DNA from: an uncultured Aquimarina sp.
GTDB taxonomy: Bacteria; Bacteroidota; Bacteroidia; Flavobacteriales; Flavobacteriaceae
Direction: 5' to 3'
DNA: 64,000 nt
Assembly (NCBI GenBank): GCA_947498935.1
Contig: CANMMM010000003.1
Coordinates: 62,001 to 126,000 of the forward strand
The notes under the pieces are model-generated. The model had not been told where the DNA came from, ran no database searches, and saw only the letters and a list, made by a program, of their open reading frames with translations. This document shows, piece after piece, positions 42,507-52,219 of the stretch. The position numbers and the translations under genes are program-made. The number at the start of each line of letters is the position of its first letter. Positions within the stretch are counted from its first letter, which is position 1.

Positions 42507-44405
42507 GTGAATTACGTATCTGTAGAAAATATTGCCAAAGCATTTGGGGAACGCGTGTTATTTGATAACATATCTTTTGGGATTAATGAAGGGCAAAAAA
42601 TAGGTTTTGTAGCTAAAAATGGAACTGGAAAAACATCATTACTCAATATTGTAGCGGGTGATGAAGAGCCTGATGAGGGGCAAGTAGTGTATCGCAAAAA
42701 CCTAAAGGTAGCTTTTCTTCCGCAAGAACCTGATTTAGATCCTAACCTCACGATCGAACAAACCATTTTTGCAGCAGATAACGAAACACTACGGGTGATT
42801 AATACATACGAAAAGGCTTTAGAAAAGGCTTTAGAAAACCCAGATGATGTAGAAAATTACCAAAAAGCATTTGAGCAAATGGATGCGCTAAATGCGTGGG
42901 ATTTCGAGACGCAATACAAACAGATACTATTCAAACTAAAGCTTGAGAATTTAGACCAAAAGGTGAATTTGCTTTCTGGTGGACAAAAAAAGCGATTGGC
43001 ACTGGCTAATATCTTACTCAGCAAACCGCAACTCCTGTATCTCGATGAACCGACCAACCACCTAGACCTAGAGATGATCGAGTGGTTAGAAGACTATTTT
43101 GCAAAAGAAAACTTTACCCTCTTTATGGTTACACACGATCGTTATTTTTTAGAAAATGTGTGTAACGAGATCATAGAGTTAGAAAACGGACAATTATATA
43201 GCTATAAGGGTAATTATGCGTATTACTTAAGCAACAAGGAAGCGCGCATCACCAATGAAGCTATTACTACGGATAAGGCTAAACAACTGTATAAAAAAGA
43301 GTTGGACTGGATGCGACGACAGCCCAAGGCACGTACCACGAAATCCAAATCTAGAATCGATGATTTCTACGAGATCAAAAAACGTGCGCACCAGCGTAGA
43401 AATGATCACGAGATTCAGTTAGAAATCAATATGGAACGACTGGGTAGTAAAATCCTAGAAATTCATAAAGTTTCTAAAAGTTTTGGAGACCTGCTCCTAC
43501 TTGATAAATACGAATATGTATTCAAAAAAGGAGAGCGAGTAGGTATTATCGGAAAAAATGGAACGGGTAAATCTACCTTCCTAAACATGATTACAGGCGC
43601 TACTACTCCCGATCAAGGGAAGATTGTGATCGGCGATACTGTAAAATTTGGCTATTACACTCAGCGCGGCATCACCATCAAAGAAGGACAAAAGGTAATC
43701 GATGTCATTAGAGAATTCGGAGATTACATCCCTCTGAAAAAAGGACGTCAGATTTCTGCACAGCAATTACTAGAGCGTTTTCTTTTCGACCGTAAGAAAC
43801 AATACGATTTTGTAGAAAAACTAAGTGGTGGTGAGCGTAAACGACTGTATCTATGTACGGTATTGATCCAGAATCCAAATTTCCTAATCCTAGATGAACC
43901 TACCAATGATTTGGATATCGTAACCCTCAATGTACTAGAAAACTTCTTACTGGATTTCCCTGGTTGCTTGATTGTGGTATCCCATGATCGTTATTTTATG
44001 GATAAAATAGTAGATCATTTATTCGTGTTTAAAGGGCAAGGAATCATCGAGGACTTCCCTGGTAACTACTCTGATTACAGGAGTTATGAAAACAGTCGCG
44101 AACCTGAGAAAAAGAAAACCGATACAGATACAGATACAGATACTGCTGCTCCCAAGACTAAGAACACTTGGAAACAAGATAATAAAGCAGCCCTGTCCTA
44201 CAATGAGCAAAAAGAGTTTAGTAAAATAGAACGAGAGCTCAAAAAATTAGAACTACAGAAAAAAGAAATCGAAGCCCTCTTCGAAACTGGTACGCTAGAC
44301 GGAGATCGTATCAATGAAGAATCCCAAAAACTACAGGGGATCATCGATGATATTGAAGAAAAAGAAATGAGATGGCTCGAATTATCCGAAAAAATGGACG
44401 CATAA
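42507..44405 (+). CDS. ABC-F family ATPase, Uup-like
   Basis: This is a 632-residue cytoplasmic protein with two ABC domains and no membrane part, as in translation-associated ABC-F factors. First domain: Walker A AKNGTGKT (36-43), signature LLSGGQKKR, Walker B LLYLDEPTNHLD. The interdomain linker (about 245-310) is Arg/Lys-rich. Second domain: GKNGTGKS, KLSGGERKRLYL, FLILDEPTNDLD. From about 540 a Thr/Asp repeat (DTDTDTDT) precedes a C-terminal coiled coil (FSKIERELKKLELQKKEIEALFE), which marks the Uup branch. The GTG start puts MNYVSVENI at the usual position. Its stop overlaps the next start. Confidence 0.92.
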   Translation: MNYVSVENIAKAFGERVLFDNISFGINEGQKIGFVAKNGTGKTSLLNIVAGDEEPDEGQVVYRKNLKVAFLPQEPDLDPNLTIEQTIFAADNETLRVINTYEKALEKALENPDDVENYQKAFEQMDALNAWDFETQYKQILFKLKLENLDQKVNLLSGGQKKRLALANILLSKPQLLYLDEPTNHLDLEMIEWLEDYFAKENFTLFMVTHDRYFLENVCNEIIELENGQLYSYKGNYAYYLSNKEARITNEAITTDKAKQLYKKELDWMRRQPKARTTKSKSRIDDFYEIKKRAHQRRNDHEIQLEINMERLGSKILEIHKVSKSFGDLLLLDKYEYVFKKGERVGIIGKNGTGKSTFLNMITGATTPDQGKIVIGDTVKFGYYTQRGITIKEGQKVIDVIREFGDYIPLKKGRQISAQQLLERFLFDRKKQYDFVEKLSGGERKRLYLCTVLIQNPNFLILDEPTNDLDIVTLNVLENFLLDFPGCLIVVSHDRYFMDKIVDHLFVFKGQGIIEDFPGNYSDYRSYENSREPEKKKTDTDTDTDTAAPKTKNTWKQDNKAALSYNEQKEFSKIERELKKLELQKKEIEALFETGTLDGDRINEESQKLQGIIDDIEEKEMRWLELSEKMDA

Positions 44406-44998
44406 TGGGCACAGGAGCTACTGGTTTATTCGCTACACTCAAAAGTCGTTTTCTATTCTATGTCGACTCCACCAATCAGCATGGTGTACACTCCCCTTTT
44501 GTGTACGACCTGATCACAAAATGTTTTTATGATCGTAAGAAAAAACCGCATTATAGCGACATTAAAAAATTACAACGCGATCCATCGGTAGCAGTCTCGC
44601 TAAAAAATGCCAAACTGCTCCATCGTATCATCGCATATCTACAGATTCATAAACTCTACCTAGCTACCCAAACTGATACTGCTACGCGTTCGATACTAAG
44701 CATGCATCCTCATTGTACAGTATCCGATACAGGACTAGACCAAGCCAGATGGGATATGATCTGGATAGACCTCACTACGAGCATTCCTACAGATACGCAT
44801 AAAGAGCAATTACTAGACCAATTACACAATGACACTGTAATGGTATGTCATGGTATTCGTACTTCTGATGCATGCCACGATTTTTGGCAGAAATTCATTG
44901 CATCACATAGGATTACAGTCAGCATAGACACCTATGACATGGGGTGTCTATTCGTTAGAAAAGAGCAAGTAAAACAAGATTTTTTCATTAGAGTGTAA
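44405..44998 (+). CDS. Probable degenerate SAM-dependent methyltransferase-like protein
   Basis: The start overlaps the ABC-F stop (TAATG at 44403-44407), giving 197 residues. The opening STNQHGVHSPFVYDLITKCFYD is the hallmark of a Bacteroidetes family annotated as class I methyltransferase. The nucleotide-binding core is short here: the usual Gly-rich E/DxGxGxG motif is not seen, and the region reads LHRIIAYLQIHKLYLATQTD instead. The later WDMIWIDL and DTVMVCHGIRTSDACHDFW fit strands of the fold. It may have lost SAM binding. Its coupling to the ABC-F gene is conserved-looking. Confidence 0.75.
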   Translation: MGTGATGLFATLKSRFLFYVDSTNQHGVHSPFVYDLITKCFYDRKKKPHYSDIKKLQRDPSVAVSLKNAKLLHRIIAYLQIHKLYLATQTDTATRSILSMHPHCTVSDTGLDQARWDMIWIDLTTSIPTDTHKEQLLDQLHNDTVMVCHGIRTSDACHDFWQKFIASHRITVSIDTYDMGCLFVRKEQVKQDFFIRV

Positions 44999-45063
44999 CA
45001 ACTTTTGCATTGCTGCGTCATATAAGCTAGTACTGTATCTGACACTAGTAACACACATACCAC

Positions 45064-45750
45064 ATGGAAAACGTTATCGACATCAAGGGGATCATTAGAA
45101 ACTTTAAACTAGGGCAAGAAACCGTCTATGTACTCAAAGGCATTGATCTGACCGTAAAACGAGGCGATTACATCGCTATTATGGGGCCTTCGGGATCAGG
45201 AAAATCTACCTTAATGAATCTTTTAGGCTGCTTAGACACCCCTACTGATGGTAGTTATATACTGAATGGTAGTGATGTAAGCACAATGACTGACGATGCA
45301 CTGGCAGAAATTAGAAACCGAGAAATTGGTTTTGTATTTCAGACCTTTAATCTACTGCCACGTACCACGGCCTTAGACAATGTAGCACTACCGATGATCT
45401 ATGCCGGTATGTCTAAAAAAGATCGCAATGCTAGAGCCGAAGAAGTACTAAAAAACGTGGGACTTGGGGATCGTATGGATCACAAACCTAATCAGCTATC
45501 AGGAGGACAACGCCAACGTGTGGCTGTAGGACGTGCCTTGGTCAATAAACCTTCGATCATTCTAGCAGATGAACCTACTGGTAACTTAGATTCTAAAACC
45601 TCGCTAGAGATCATGCACTTATTCGACACGATCCATGCCGCAGGGAATACCGTGATTCTAGTCACACACGAAGAGGAAGTAGCTGAGCACGCCCACAGAG
45701 TCATCCGATTGCGTGATGGTATGATAGAGAGTGATGTTAGAAATCGATAA
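45064..45750 (+). CDS. MacB/LolD-type ABC transporter ATPase, without adjacent permease
   Basis: A 228-residue ATPase. Walker [10 protein letters not shown] (41-49), Q-loop [11 protein letters not shown], signature [15 protein letters not shown], Walker [17 protein letters not shown] and the switch His VTHEEE are complete. The pattern [10 protein letters not shown] and [20 protein letters not shown] belongs to the MacB/LolD/FtsE-like group that works with MacB-fold permeases. No permease gene is next to it; the following feature is a repeat and then an unrelated symporter. The partner must therefore be elsewhere. Confidence 0.9.
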   Translation: MENVIDIKGIIRNFKLGQETVYVLKGIDLTVKRGDYIAIMGPSGSGKSTLMNLLGCLDTPTDGSYILNGSDVSTMTDDALAEIRNREIGFVFQTFNLLPRTTALDNVALPMIYAGMSKKDRNARAEEVLKNVGLGDRMDHKPNQLSGGQRQRVAVGRALVNKPSIILADEPTGNLDSKTSLEIMHLFDTIHAAGNTVILVTHEEEVAEHAHRVIRLRDGMIESDVRNR

Positions 45751-45752
45751 GT

Positions 45753-45840
45753 AGGGCGTTCCCCAAGGGTCGGGCTATCCGTTGCAATTCCTCACCCTCC
45801 TCTCGTCGGGCTGCGGGATTTCCACTGCTATCCCTAACGC
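45753..45840 (-). repeat. Family A repeat, copy A8 (long core)
   Basis: It begins gggcgttccccaagggtcgggctatccg two bases after the ATPase stop codon and ends gctatccctaacgc. The core is the long type in inverted orientation (caattcctcaccctcc..gcgggatttccac). Confidence 0.85.
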
Positions 45841-45972
45841 ATATAAGACGTATATATAAATCATACTTCGTTTCATAGAGCAGAAATACCTTTTTTAATG
45901 CTACTCCATACCGTATGATGCAGACTCGTATAGTGCATAATTCAGGAATATTCGTATTTTGCTACTCTATAA

Positions 45973-47442
45973 ATGCTCAGAACCATGCAACCTATACACA
46001 TCCTACTCCTTATTGCTATTTATTTTGGTGTCTTAGTACTCATCTCCTATCGTACTGGAAAAAATGCGGGGAATGATACTTTTTTTAAAGCCAATAAACA
46101 ATCTCCGTGGTATGTGGTAGCTTTTGGAATGATCGGAGCATCACTCAGTGGCGTTACCTTTATCTCTATACCTGGCTGGGTAGAAGGGGCACAATTCGGA
46201 TACATGCAGGTAGTATTTGGATATTTAATAGGCTATATCATCATCGCCTATCTGCTGATGCCTATCTATTACCGCCTCAATGTAACCTCTATCTATCAAT
46301 ACCTCGCACAGCGATTCGGTATGGTGAGCTATAGAACTGGCGCTTTTTTCTTTTTTATATCCAGAGTCCTTGGTGCTTCTTTTCGTCTGTATCTCGTAGC
46401 CATCGTTTTACAACAGTATGTGTTCAATGCGCTACACATCCCTTTTGAGCTTACCGTAATCTTATCCATACTACTGATATGGATCTACACCTTTAAAGGC
46501 GGGATCAAAACCATCGTATGGACCGATACATTACAAACTTTATTTATGCTTGTCGCCGTAGGAATGTCTATCTATTATATCAATGATCGACTCGCATGGT
46601 CATTCTCTGATTTTATGGCTTCCGATGCATTGGCACAGTACCATCAAATCATTTTTACAGACAATTTTCTAGCTAAAAATCATTTTGCAAAATCATTTAT
46701 TGGTGGCATCTTTATCGCCATCTGCATGACTGGATTGGATCAGGACATGATGCAAAAAAATCTCACCTGCCGTAGCCTACAAGATGCACAAAAAAACATG
46801 CTATCCTTTAGCATCGTATTAGTCATCGTTAATTTTGTATTCTTATTACTGGGTGCATTGTTATTTATCTATGCAGCCCAATTCGGGATTGATATTCCTA
46901 TGGTCGATGGAAAACCAAAAACGGATCTTTTATTTCCAGAAATCGCCCTTCAGAGTGGCTTAGGTATTACGGTAGCCATCACCTTTTTACTAGGGCTTAT
47001 TGCCGCTGCATATAGTAGTGCAGATAGCGCCTTAGCCTCGCTCACCACTTCTTTTTGTATCGATTTTTTAGACACCGAAAGTAAAGAAGAGCAAGCTCAA
47101 ATCCGAATCCGAAAACGAATACACATCGCGATGAGTGTGCTACTAGTGATCGTGATCATTATTTTCAAACATATCCTTACAGAAAATGTAATCAGCAATT
47201 TACTCACGGTAGCAACCTTTACCTATGGGCCATTACTCGGTATGTTTGCCTTCGGAATTTTCACCAAATACAAGATCAAAGATACCTATAGCTGGATCGT
47301 AGCTCTAGTGGCTGTATCCATAGCAGTCACCCTTAAATTCATGCCCGCTTCTTTATTAGGAGGGTATCAAGTAGGGTATGAACTACTACCACTTAATGGC
47401 TTGCTTACCTTTATAGGGCTAATACTGATTCGTACTAAGTAA
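45973..47442 (+). CDS. Sodium:solute symporter (SSS family)
   Basis: A 489-residue inner-membrane transporter with about 13 helices. Family features: [19 protein letters not shown] in helix 2, YQYLAQRFG before helix 4, [19 protein letters not shown], and a Ser-rich helix [22 protein letters not shown] that lines the Na site. It takes up a small solute by sodium gradient; which one cannot be told from sequence. The start could be the ATG at 45973 or at 45985 (MQPIHILL). Its end overlaps the convergent gene by 24 bp. Confidence 0.92.
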   Translation: MLRTMQPIHILLLIAIYFGVLVLISYRTGKNAGNDTFFKANKQSPWYVVAFGMIGASLSGVTFISIPGWVEGAQFGYMQVVFGYLIGYIIIAYLLMPIYYRLNVTSIYQYLAQRFGMVSYRTGAFFFFISRVLGASFRLYLVAIVLQQYVFNALHIPFELTVILSILLIWIYTFKGGIKTIVWTDTLQTLFMLVAVGMSIYYINDRLAWSFSDFMASDALAQYHQIIFTDNFLAKNHFAKSFIGGIFIAICMTGLDQDMMQKNLTCRSLQDAQKNMLSFSIVLVIVNFVFLLLGALLFIYAAQFGIDIPMVDGKPKTDLLFPEIALQSGLGITVAITFLLGLIAAAYSSADSALASLTTSFCIDFLDTESKEEQAQIRIRKRIHIAMSVLLVIVIIIFKHILTENVISNLLTVATFTYGPLLGMFAFGIFTKYKIKDTYSWIVALVAVSIAVTLKFMPASLLGGYQVGYELLPLNGLLTFIGLILIRTK

Positions 47443-47787
47443 TACCAGTGTACAAGCAACTTCTACCTGTATCCCTACTGCTGCCAGTCGCTCATAAAAA
47501 TCAGAATTTTCTGTACCAGGGTTAAAAATTACGCGTCTGGGAGCTAACTGTAGTAGATAGTCATAATAAGCTACTTGACGTTTGGGGTTTAGATACAGGG
47601 TTACTGTATCTATACCTTCAAAAGGTATCGGAGTTGTATGTATAGGTACATCTACCACTGTGCCTGCTCGCAGTCCGATAGCTACTACTTCCTGTCCTTT
47701 GGCGCGTAACCGCTGGATGGCCATATTCGAATACCGTTCAGGCCTTAAAGAAGCCCCAAGGACTAATGTTGTATGTTTATGCTTCAT
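47419..47787 (-). CDS. CoA-binding (YccU-like) protein
   Basis: A 122-residue Rossmann-type domain of the CoA-binding family: [32 protein letters not shown] forms the first nucleotide-binding unit, and [32 protein letters not shown] is the family's closing motif with the NPGTEN loop and a conserved Cys. It probably binds CoA or an acyl-CoA; no catalytic function is known. The 3' end overlaps the symporter gene on the opposite strand. Confidence 0.9.
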   Translation of the reverse strand: MKHKHTTLVLGASLRPERYSNMAIQRLRAKGQEVVAIGLRAGTVVDVPIHTTPIPFEGIDTVTLYLNPKRQVAYYDYLLQLAPRRVIFNPGTENSDFYERLAAVGIQVEVACTLVLLSTNQY

Positions 47788-48290
47788 GTTATATGCTTTA
47801 TTTCTTTTGTATAGCTATTACTGCTTCTATACCCCAAAACACAATTCATAGTAATAAATCACTACTTTGCTACGTTATTAAAGTATAAAAGTTAAAAATA
47901 ACCAGTAATCTGTTAAAAACGTATACCCGCTGTAACATATCTTTTTTGAAGAGCGTCTTATAGGTAAACAGTAAGATTTTTTCATAGATTTAGTTAGTTA
48001 GTTAATTAGTTACTTACATGTAATAATCAAATTTTATTCATAGTTGATGGTTAGTGTTACTATTTGGTTATTATAAAAGAGCCGCTTCTAATAAGAAGCG
48101 GCTCTTGTTTTTATGAGATAACCGTAATAAATTGTTAAAAAAAATGAGAACTGTAACAAATCTCTGATACCTCCGTCCTATAGACAAAACTGTATCGTAT
48201 GCATGCATTTTTGTATCACATAGTACCTAGCTAATATGCAATACAAAGTACAATGCTATACCAAATCTATTTAAACATCAATCAAAATAC
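47788..48290. other. 503-bp divergent interval with an isolated terminator
   Basis: It must carry promoters for the CoA-binding gene (minus) and the receptor gene (plus). The strong hairpin at 48077-48106 stands alone in the middle, preceded by a tandem run of tagttagttaattagttac. No coding frame explains it. Confidence 0.6.
48077..48110 (+). terminator. Strong terminator hairpin without an obvious upstream gene
   Basis: The arms aagagccgcttct (48077-48089) and agaagcggctctt (48094-48106) pair perfectly around a 4-nt loop, followed by gttttta. It is 300 bp from the start of the minus-strand gene and 180 bp before the receptor start, so it could end a small RNA or attenuate the receptor leader. 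Confidence 0.75.
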
Positions 48291-50690
48291 ATGAAAACAA
48301 TCCACCAACAATTTATCACTTGCATTTGTATGCTTTTTGGGCTACTCATCACCGCCCAACCCAATTCCAATGTCATACTAGGCACTATTACAGGTACTGT
48401 CATAGACCAAGAACTAGAACAACCCATTCCTTATGCTACCATTGCCATAGCAGATGGCAGTAAAAAAACGATCAGTGGTGGCATCACTAAAGAAGATGGT
48501 ACCTTTTCCATCGCAGATCTACCTATGGGGAATTACACCGTGAGTATCCAATTTATGGGATATGAATCATACCAACAACCTATTACATTATCCAAGGGGA
48601 ATCGAAATCTAGATTTAGGTACGATTCGCCTAGCTGCATCTGTCGAGGCCTTGGACGATGTAACGATTGTAGCAGAACGCACCACTATCGAACAAAAGAT
48701 AGATCGTAAGGTGGTAACGATAGGAAAAGACCTGACCACTACAGGAGGAAGTGCCGCAGAGATTATGCAAAATATCCCTTCTGTAAATGTAGATCAAGAT
48801 GGCAATATCGCACTAAGAGGCAACCCGAATGTACAAATCCTAATCGATGGAAAACCGACCAATATCAGCCCTACACAATTACTCAAACAAATTCCATCTA
48901 CCTCTATTAAATCTGTGGAACTTATTACCAATCCCTCTGCCAAATACAACCCCGAAGGAATGAGTGGTATCATCAATATCGTACTGCATAAAAATGCTAA
49001 GATCGGTTTTAATGGCGCCATTAATTTAGGCGTAAACTGGGATAAAAATGCGAGATTCAATAACTCAATCGATCTTAATTACAGAACCGGAAAACTCAAT
49101 GTATATGCCAATTATGGGGTTAATGTCTCTAAAAACTTAAATCGTGGTTTTATTTTTAGAGAAGGAGAAAACTCGCGTACCGACTTTGGCTTTCTAGAAA
49201 ACGAAAAATCCCACCTCTTTAAAGTAGGACTAGACTTTTATATTAATGACCGTAACACGGTTTCTTTCTATACTAATCAAAATATATTTGATGGTATTAT
49301 CAATGGTACTACTGATATCACCTTATTTAATGCTACAGCAAATAATGTAACTCAGAACTTAGTTAGTGAAAATGATAACTTAGGTGCTACGTATAATTTT
49401 GATTACAAACACACCTTCCCTAAAGAGGGGCATACCATCGAACTAGAGGTAGATTATAATGACTTTGATGGAGATAATAATGATCGTTTTACATTTTTGG
49501 GAGGCACTACTCCTAACTACACCGATGTATTAGATAATGAACGTACCAATACTACAATCAATTTAGATTATGTATATCCTATTTCAGAAACCAGTAAACT
49601 AGAACTGGGATACGAAGGTAGAATTAGACGTACAGATAACACCTATGCTTCTACTCTTTTTGACAATGCTGCATATACCTATGACAGAGACATCCATGCG
49701 CTCTATGCTACCTATGGAAAAAACTATAAAAAATGGTCCTATCAAGTGGGCGCTAGGATAGAAAATTATGAAGTAGATGCTGTTTTTAACGATCAAAACA
49801 TATTCGATGATACGATATTCTCTATATATCCATCTGCCTATCTTACGTATACTCCCAAGGAAAAAGGCACCTATCAACTCAGTTATAGCAGACGTGTAGA
49901 CCGACCAGGACTGAATCAGGTAAATCCGATTCGCGAATGGAGTACACCTAGAATCACCTCTAGAGGAAATCCAGCTTTGGATCCTCAATTCACGAATTCT
50001 ATCGAAACGAATTATACGCACAAGGTCAAAGGAGGAACCATTACAGGAGGCGCTTTCTATCGCTTAATCAATGATGAGATCAGTCAAACATTACTTGTAG
50101 ACCCTACTGTAGAAGAAGGACAATTACTTACGTTCGTAAACTTTGACGCTAATTCTGCCTATGGAGTAGAGCTTTCTAGTAATTATCGTCCTACGAAATG
50201 GTGGAACTTCAATGCTAGTTTTGATCTCTATGCACAGACACAAAAAGGAATTGTAGAAGACATCGTAACGACTAATGGCGTAGCCACGATCGTACCCCTA
50301 GCTAGAGAAGTAGATGCTGTGGTTTATAACTTTAGAATGAACAATAATTTTAAAGTGACTCCAAAACTGACCTTACAGGCATTTGGTTTCTATCGCGGTG
50401 CTCAAAAAGGAATTCAATTTACTTCTAAACCCTTCTATTTTGTAAATACAGGAGCTAGATATACCTTCCTAGACCAAAAAGCTACAGCGAGTATTAACTT
50501 TAATGATATTTTTAATACCATGCGTTTTAAATTCGAAGGAGGTTTTCCGTATCTACAAAACGGTGCTTTCCAAGGTGAAACTCAAACTGTTTTCGTAGGA
50601 CTGTCATATCGATTCGGAAGTGGAAAAAACAGAAAATTGACTCGAAAAAGAAGAGATGCAAATGAAAAAAATGGAGGAGGTTTTCTTTAA
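48291..50690 (+). CDS. TonB-dependent receptor-like outer-membrane protein (OMP_b-brl_3 type)
   Basis: A 799-residue outer-membrane protein. Signal peptide 1-22 (..LLITA/QP), carboxypeptidase-regulatory-like domain about 30-115 (ITGTVIDQELEQPIPYATIAIADGS), a plug domain about 130-220 (VVTIGKDLTTTGGSAAEIMQNIPSVNVDQDGNIALRG, VELITNPSAKYNPEGMSGIINIVL), then a barrel of the OMP_b-brl_3 family with many Asn/Tyr-rich strands. The basic C-terminal tail (NRKLTRKRRDANEKNGGGFL) after the last strand is unusual. The family is TonB-receptor-like but often lacks a clear TonB box; the ligand is unknown. Possible control by the upstream hairpin. Confidence 0.9.
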   Translation: MKTIHQQFITCICMLFGLLITAQPNSNVILGTITGTVIDQELEQPIPYATIAIADGSKKTISGGITKEDGTFSIADLPMGNYTVSIQFMGYESYQQPITLSKGNRNLDLGTIRLAASVEALDDVTIVAERTTIEQKIDRKVVTIGKDLTTTGGSAAEIMQNIPSVNVDQDGNIALRGNPNVQILIDGKPTNISPTQLLKQIPSTSIKSVELITNPSAKYNPEGMSGIINIVLHKNAKIGFNGAINLGVNWDKNARFNNSIDLNYRTGKLNVYANYGVNVSKNLNRGFIFREGENSRTDFGFLENEKSHLFKVGLDFYINDRNTVSFYTNQNIFDGIINGTTDITLFNATANNVTQNLVSENDNLGATYNFDYKHTFPKEGHTIELEVDYNDFDGDNNDRFTFLGGTTPNYTDVLDNERTNTTINLDYVYPISETSKLELGYEGRIRRTDNTYASTLFDNAAYTYDRDIHALYATYGKNYKKWSYQVGARIENYEVDAVFNDQNIFDDTIFSIYPSAYLTYTPKEKGTYQLSYSRRVDRPGLNQVNPIREWSTPRITSRGNPALDPQFTNSIETNYTHKVKGGTITGGAFYRLINDEISQTLLVDPTVEEGQLLTFVNFDANSAYGVELSSNYRPTKWWNFNASFDLYAQTQKGIVEDIVTTNGVATIVPLAREVDAVVYNFRMNNNFKVTPKLTLQAFGFYRGAQKGIQFTSKPFYFVNTGARYTFLDQKATASINFNDIFNTMRFKFEGGFPYLQNGAFQGETQTVFVGLSYRFGSGKNRKLTRKRRDANEKNGGGFL

Positions 50691-50743
50691 ACACCTTTAC
50701 AGCCTAAAACTGCTGTAAAACCAGATACTTCTTTCTATTTTTT

Positions 50744-50774
50744 AATGTTAGCATAGCGGTGCTATGCTAACATT
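50744..50774 (+). terminator. Hairpin B9, 3' of the receptor gene
   Basis: The exact 14-bp arms aatgttagcatagc (50744-50757) and gctatgctaacatt (50761-50774) surround ggt. The apex has the B-family form. It lies 54 bp after the stop codon and is the likely terminator or 3'-end stabiliser. Confidence 0.75.
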
Positions 50775-51123
50775 TATAAAACATTCGATTTTATTGCTTT
50801 TTCTACCCTCACAACAAAGTTCTATTACATAAAATAGGTCAAACACATATTTGTTAGCAAAAATTAACATAACAAACATTTGTTAGTTACAATTCACTGA
50901 TTTCCAGACATTAACAGCCTTTGCCAAATTATCAATTTTGCACCCGATTTTATACAGATAATGCAACAATTTCAGTTTTAGCAATCAAAAATTGAAATAT
51001 TACAAAAAGTATATTTTTTTTGTAACATAATTGAAGTAATAGCGTCTATTATAGTAACCAAACGGAGTTATAATTTATTTGAATTAGCCTTTAGAAAAAC
51101 ATAACCCAACCGGTTAAATAACG

Positions 51124-51157
51124 AAACCGCAAAGCGAACGCCTTGCGGTTTTTTTTA
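51124..51157 (+). terminator. Strong intrinsic terminator of an unidentified transcript
   Basis: The arms aaaccgcaa (51124-51132) and ttgcggttt (51143-51151) with an inner gcg-aa-cgc give a compact stem followed by seven T. The orientation is plus; the nearest plus-strand gene ended 430 bp earlier and already has hairpin B9. Confidence 0.75.
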
Positions 51158-51227
51158 TATACTTTAGAAGTGGTTTAAACTTTTTTCAATTTGCTATAAA
51201 AATGATCTTTTGCGCCCAAATTTTATG

Positions 51228-51266
51228 ATTTTTGAGTCCCATAGCGCTGCTATACAACTAAAAAAT
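51228..51266. repeat. Family B hairpin, copy B5
   Basis: The arms atttttgagt (51228-51237) and actaaaaaat (51257-51266) enclose cccatagcgctgctatacaa. The sequence to its left (from gaagtggtttaaac at 51167) matches the left part of the unit at 17959. It lies 17 bp 3' of the TfoX-like gene on the minus strand. Confidence 0.7.
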
Positions 51267-51282
51267 TACTTTGATAAATAGT

Positions 51283-51633
51283 TTACGCTTTCTGATTTTT
51301 TAAATTAAAATCTAATCCTTTATCGATCCAATATTCTAAATCAGCATCTAGATCAAATCCTTGTGGAGTAATAAAGATATATCCTTTCATAGGTCTTCCT
51401 GTAAAATCCATAGGTAAGCACACTGGTTTAATGATTTCTTTTTGATATTCAGTAACACCGATTTTTACCATCAATAAACTATCACCTAATTGCTTATCAA
51501 TATGAATACCACAACACATTTTAGTATTGACCATAAATACGAGCCCTCCCATCATTTTTTTTTCATAAAACGCTACCTTCTTAGCGCATAGCAGTTGTCT
51601 AATCCTATCTGCTAAAAATAGATCAAATGCCAT
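51283..51633 (-). CDS. TfoX/Sxy N-terminal domain protein
   Basis: A 116-residue protein consisting of the TfoX N-terminal domain only: RIRQLLCAKKVAFYEKKMMGGLVFMVNTKMCCGIHIDKQLGDSLLMVKIG. The C-terminal competence domain of proteobacterial TfoX is absent, as in most stand-alone versions in Bacteroidetes, so a role in competence should not be assumed. It follows the SRPBCC gene by 4 nt and forms a two-gene operon with it, divergent from an HxlR regulator. Confidence 0.9.
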   Translation of the reverse strand: MAFDLFLADRIRQLLCAKKVAFYEKKMMGGLVFMVNTKMCCGIHIDKQLGDSLLMVKIGVTEYQKEIIKPVCLPMDFTGRPMKGYIFITPQGFDLDADLEYWIDKGLDFNLKNQKA

Positions 51634-51637
51634 CGCT

Positions 51638-52084
51638 TTAGTTTTTTTCTGTTATTGTTTTTAATCCTTGCAAAAAATCTTTAATCCCCTTATTCCATTT
51701 AGATTGTATGAGGCTACCCATGATCTTCCCTACAAAACCATACTTCATTGTAAATCGCTGAGTCTGGATCACTTTGTATCGATTGTCTTCTATTTTTACA
51801 AACTCATAACTGTGTGCTAAATTATGAACAGGAAAAGAACAAGCGTTTAGTTCGAATGTAAGCGCTGTATTTTCTTTATAAATAGTACAGGTTTCTTCAA
51901 ACCAATTCTTACCATCATACATTTCTATTCTTCGTTTTGCTCCTTCACCACTGGTATACGTGGTAAGCACATTTGATGCTTTTACTGCTGGGTCAAAAAG
52001 TTCTAATCTATTCAGTGTAGCGAGTTCTTTCCAAATTTTGTCAATGGTGGCATTAATTACAATTTCATTCTTTAGTGTGATCAT
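51638..52084 (-). CDS. SRPBCC (START-like) family protein
   Basis: A 148-residue member of the polyketide-cyclase/START-like fold: IVINATIDKIWKELATLNRLELFDPAVKAS opens the fold with the usual helix-loop, strands follow (GEGAKRRIEMYDGKNWFEETCTIY, ALTFELNACSFPVHNLAHSYEF), and a long C-terminal helix ends it (GSLIQSKWNKGIKDFLQGLKTITE). These domains bind small hydrophobic molecules. It is the first gene of a two-gene operon with the TfoX-like protein and shares a promoter region with the divergent HxlR gene, which probably represses it. Confidence 0.88.
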   Translation of the reverse strand: MITLKNEIVINATIDKIWKELATLNRLELFDPAVKASNVLTTYTSGEGAKRRIEMYDGKNWFEETCTIYKENTALTFELNACSFPVHNLAHSYEFVKIEDNRYKVIQTQRFTMKYGFVGKIMGSLIQSKWNKGIKDFLQGLKTITEKN

Positions 52085-52139
52085 ATTTGTAAAGTTTTAA
52101 GTTATTGAAGTGGTTATTACTGTGGTGCTTATTACTATT

Positions 52140-52183
52140 TTAACTTGCAAAACCGAAGCTAAAATACAAATTAACTTGCAAAA
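52140..52183. promoter_or_regulatory. Direct repeats, candidate HxlR operator
   Basis: The 13-base sequence ttaacttgcaaaa occurs twice, at 52140-52152 and 52171-52183, exactly 31 bp apart, between the divergent SRPBCC and HxlR genes. The period is about three helix turns, so two regulator dimers could sit on one face of the DNA. Confidence 0.6.
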
Positions 52184-52219
52184 ACATAGTTAAATAAAAC
52201 TTTTAATTATCTTTACTTC

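Larger units (their letters stand above)
50691..51282. other. 592-bp gap with three hairpins and a possible small RNA
   Basis: In order: hairpin B9, a 350-bp A/T-rich stretch without a frame, a strong terminator (51124-51157), and hairpin B5 inside a unit that starts gaagtggttta at 51167. The terminator belongs to none of the neighbouring genes in a simple way. Confidence 0.6.

Noticed and set aside
45064-45750. Naming the ATPase LolD
   Set aside because: No LolC/E permease lies nearby and MacB, LolD and FtsE ATPases cannot be separated from the sequence alone.
51283-51633. Competence regulator function for the TfoX-like protein
   Set aside because: Only the N-terminal domain is present and no competence genes are nearby.
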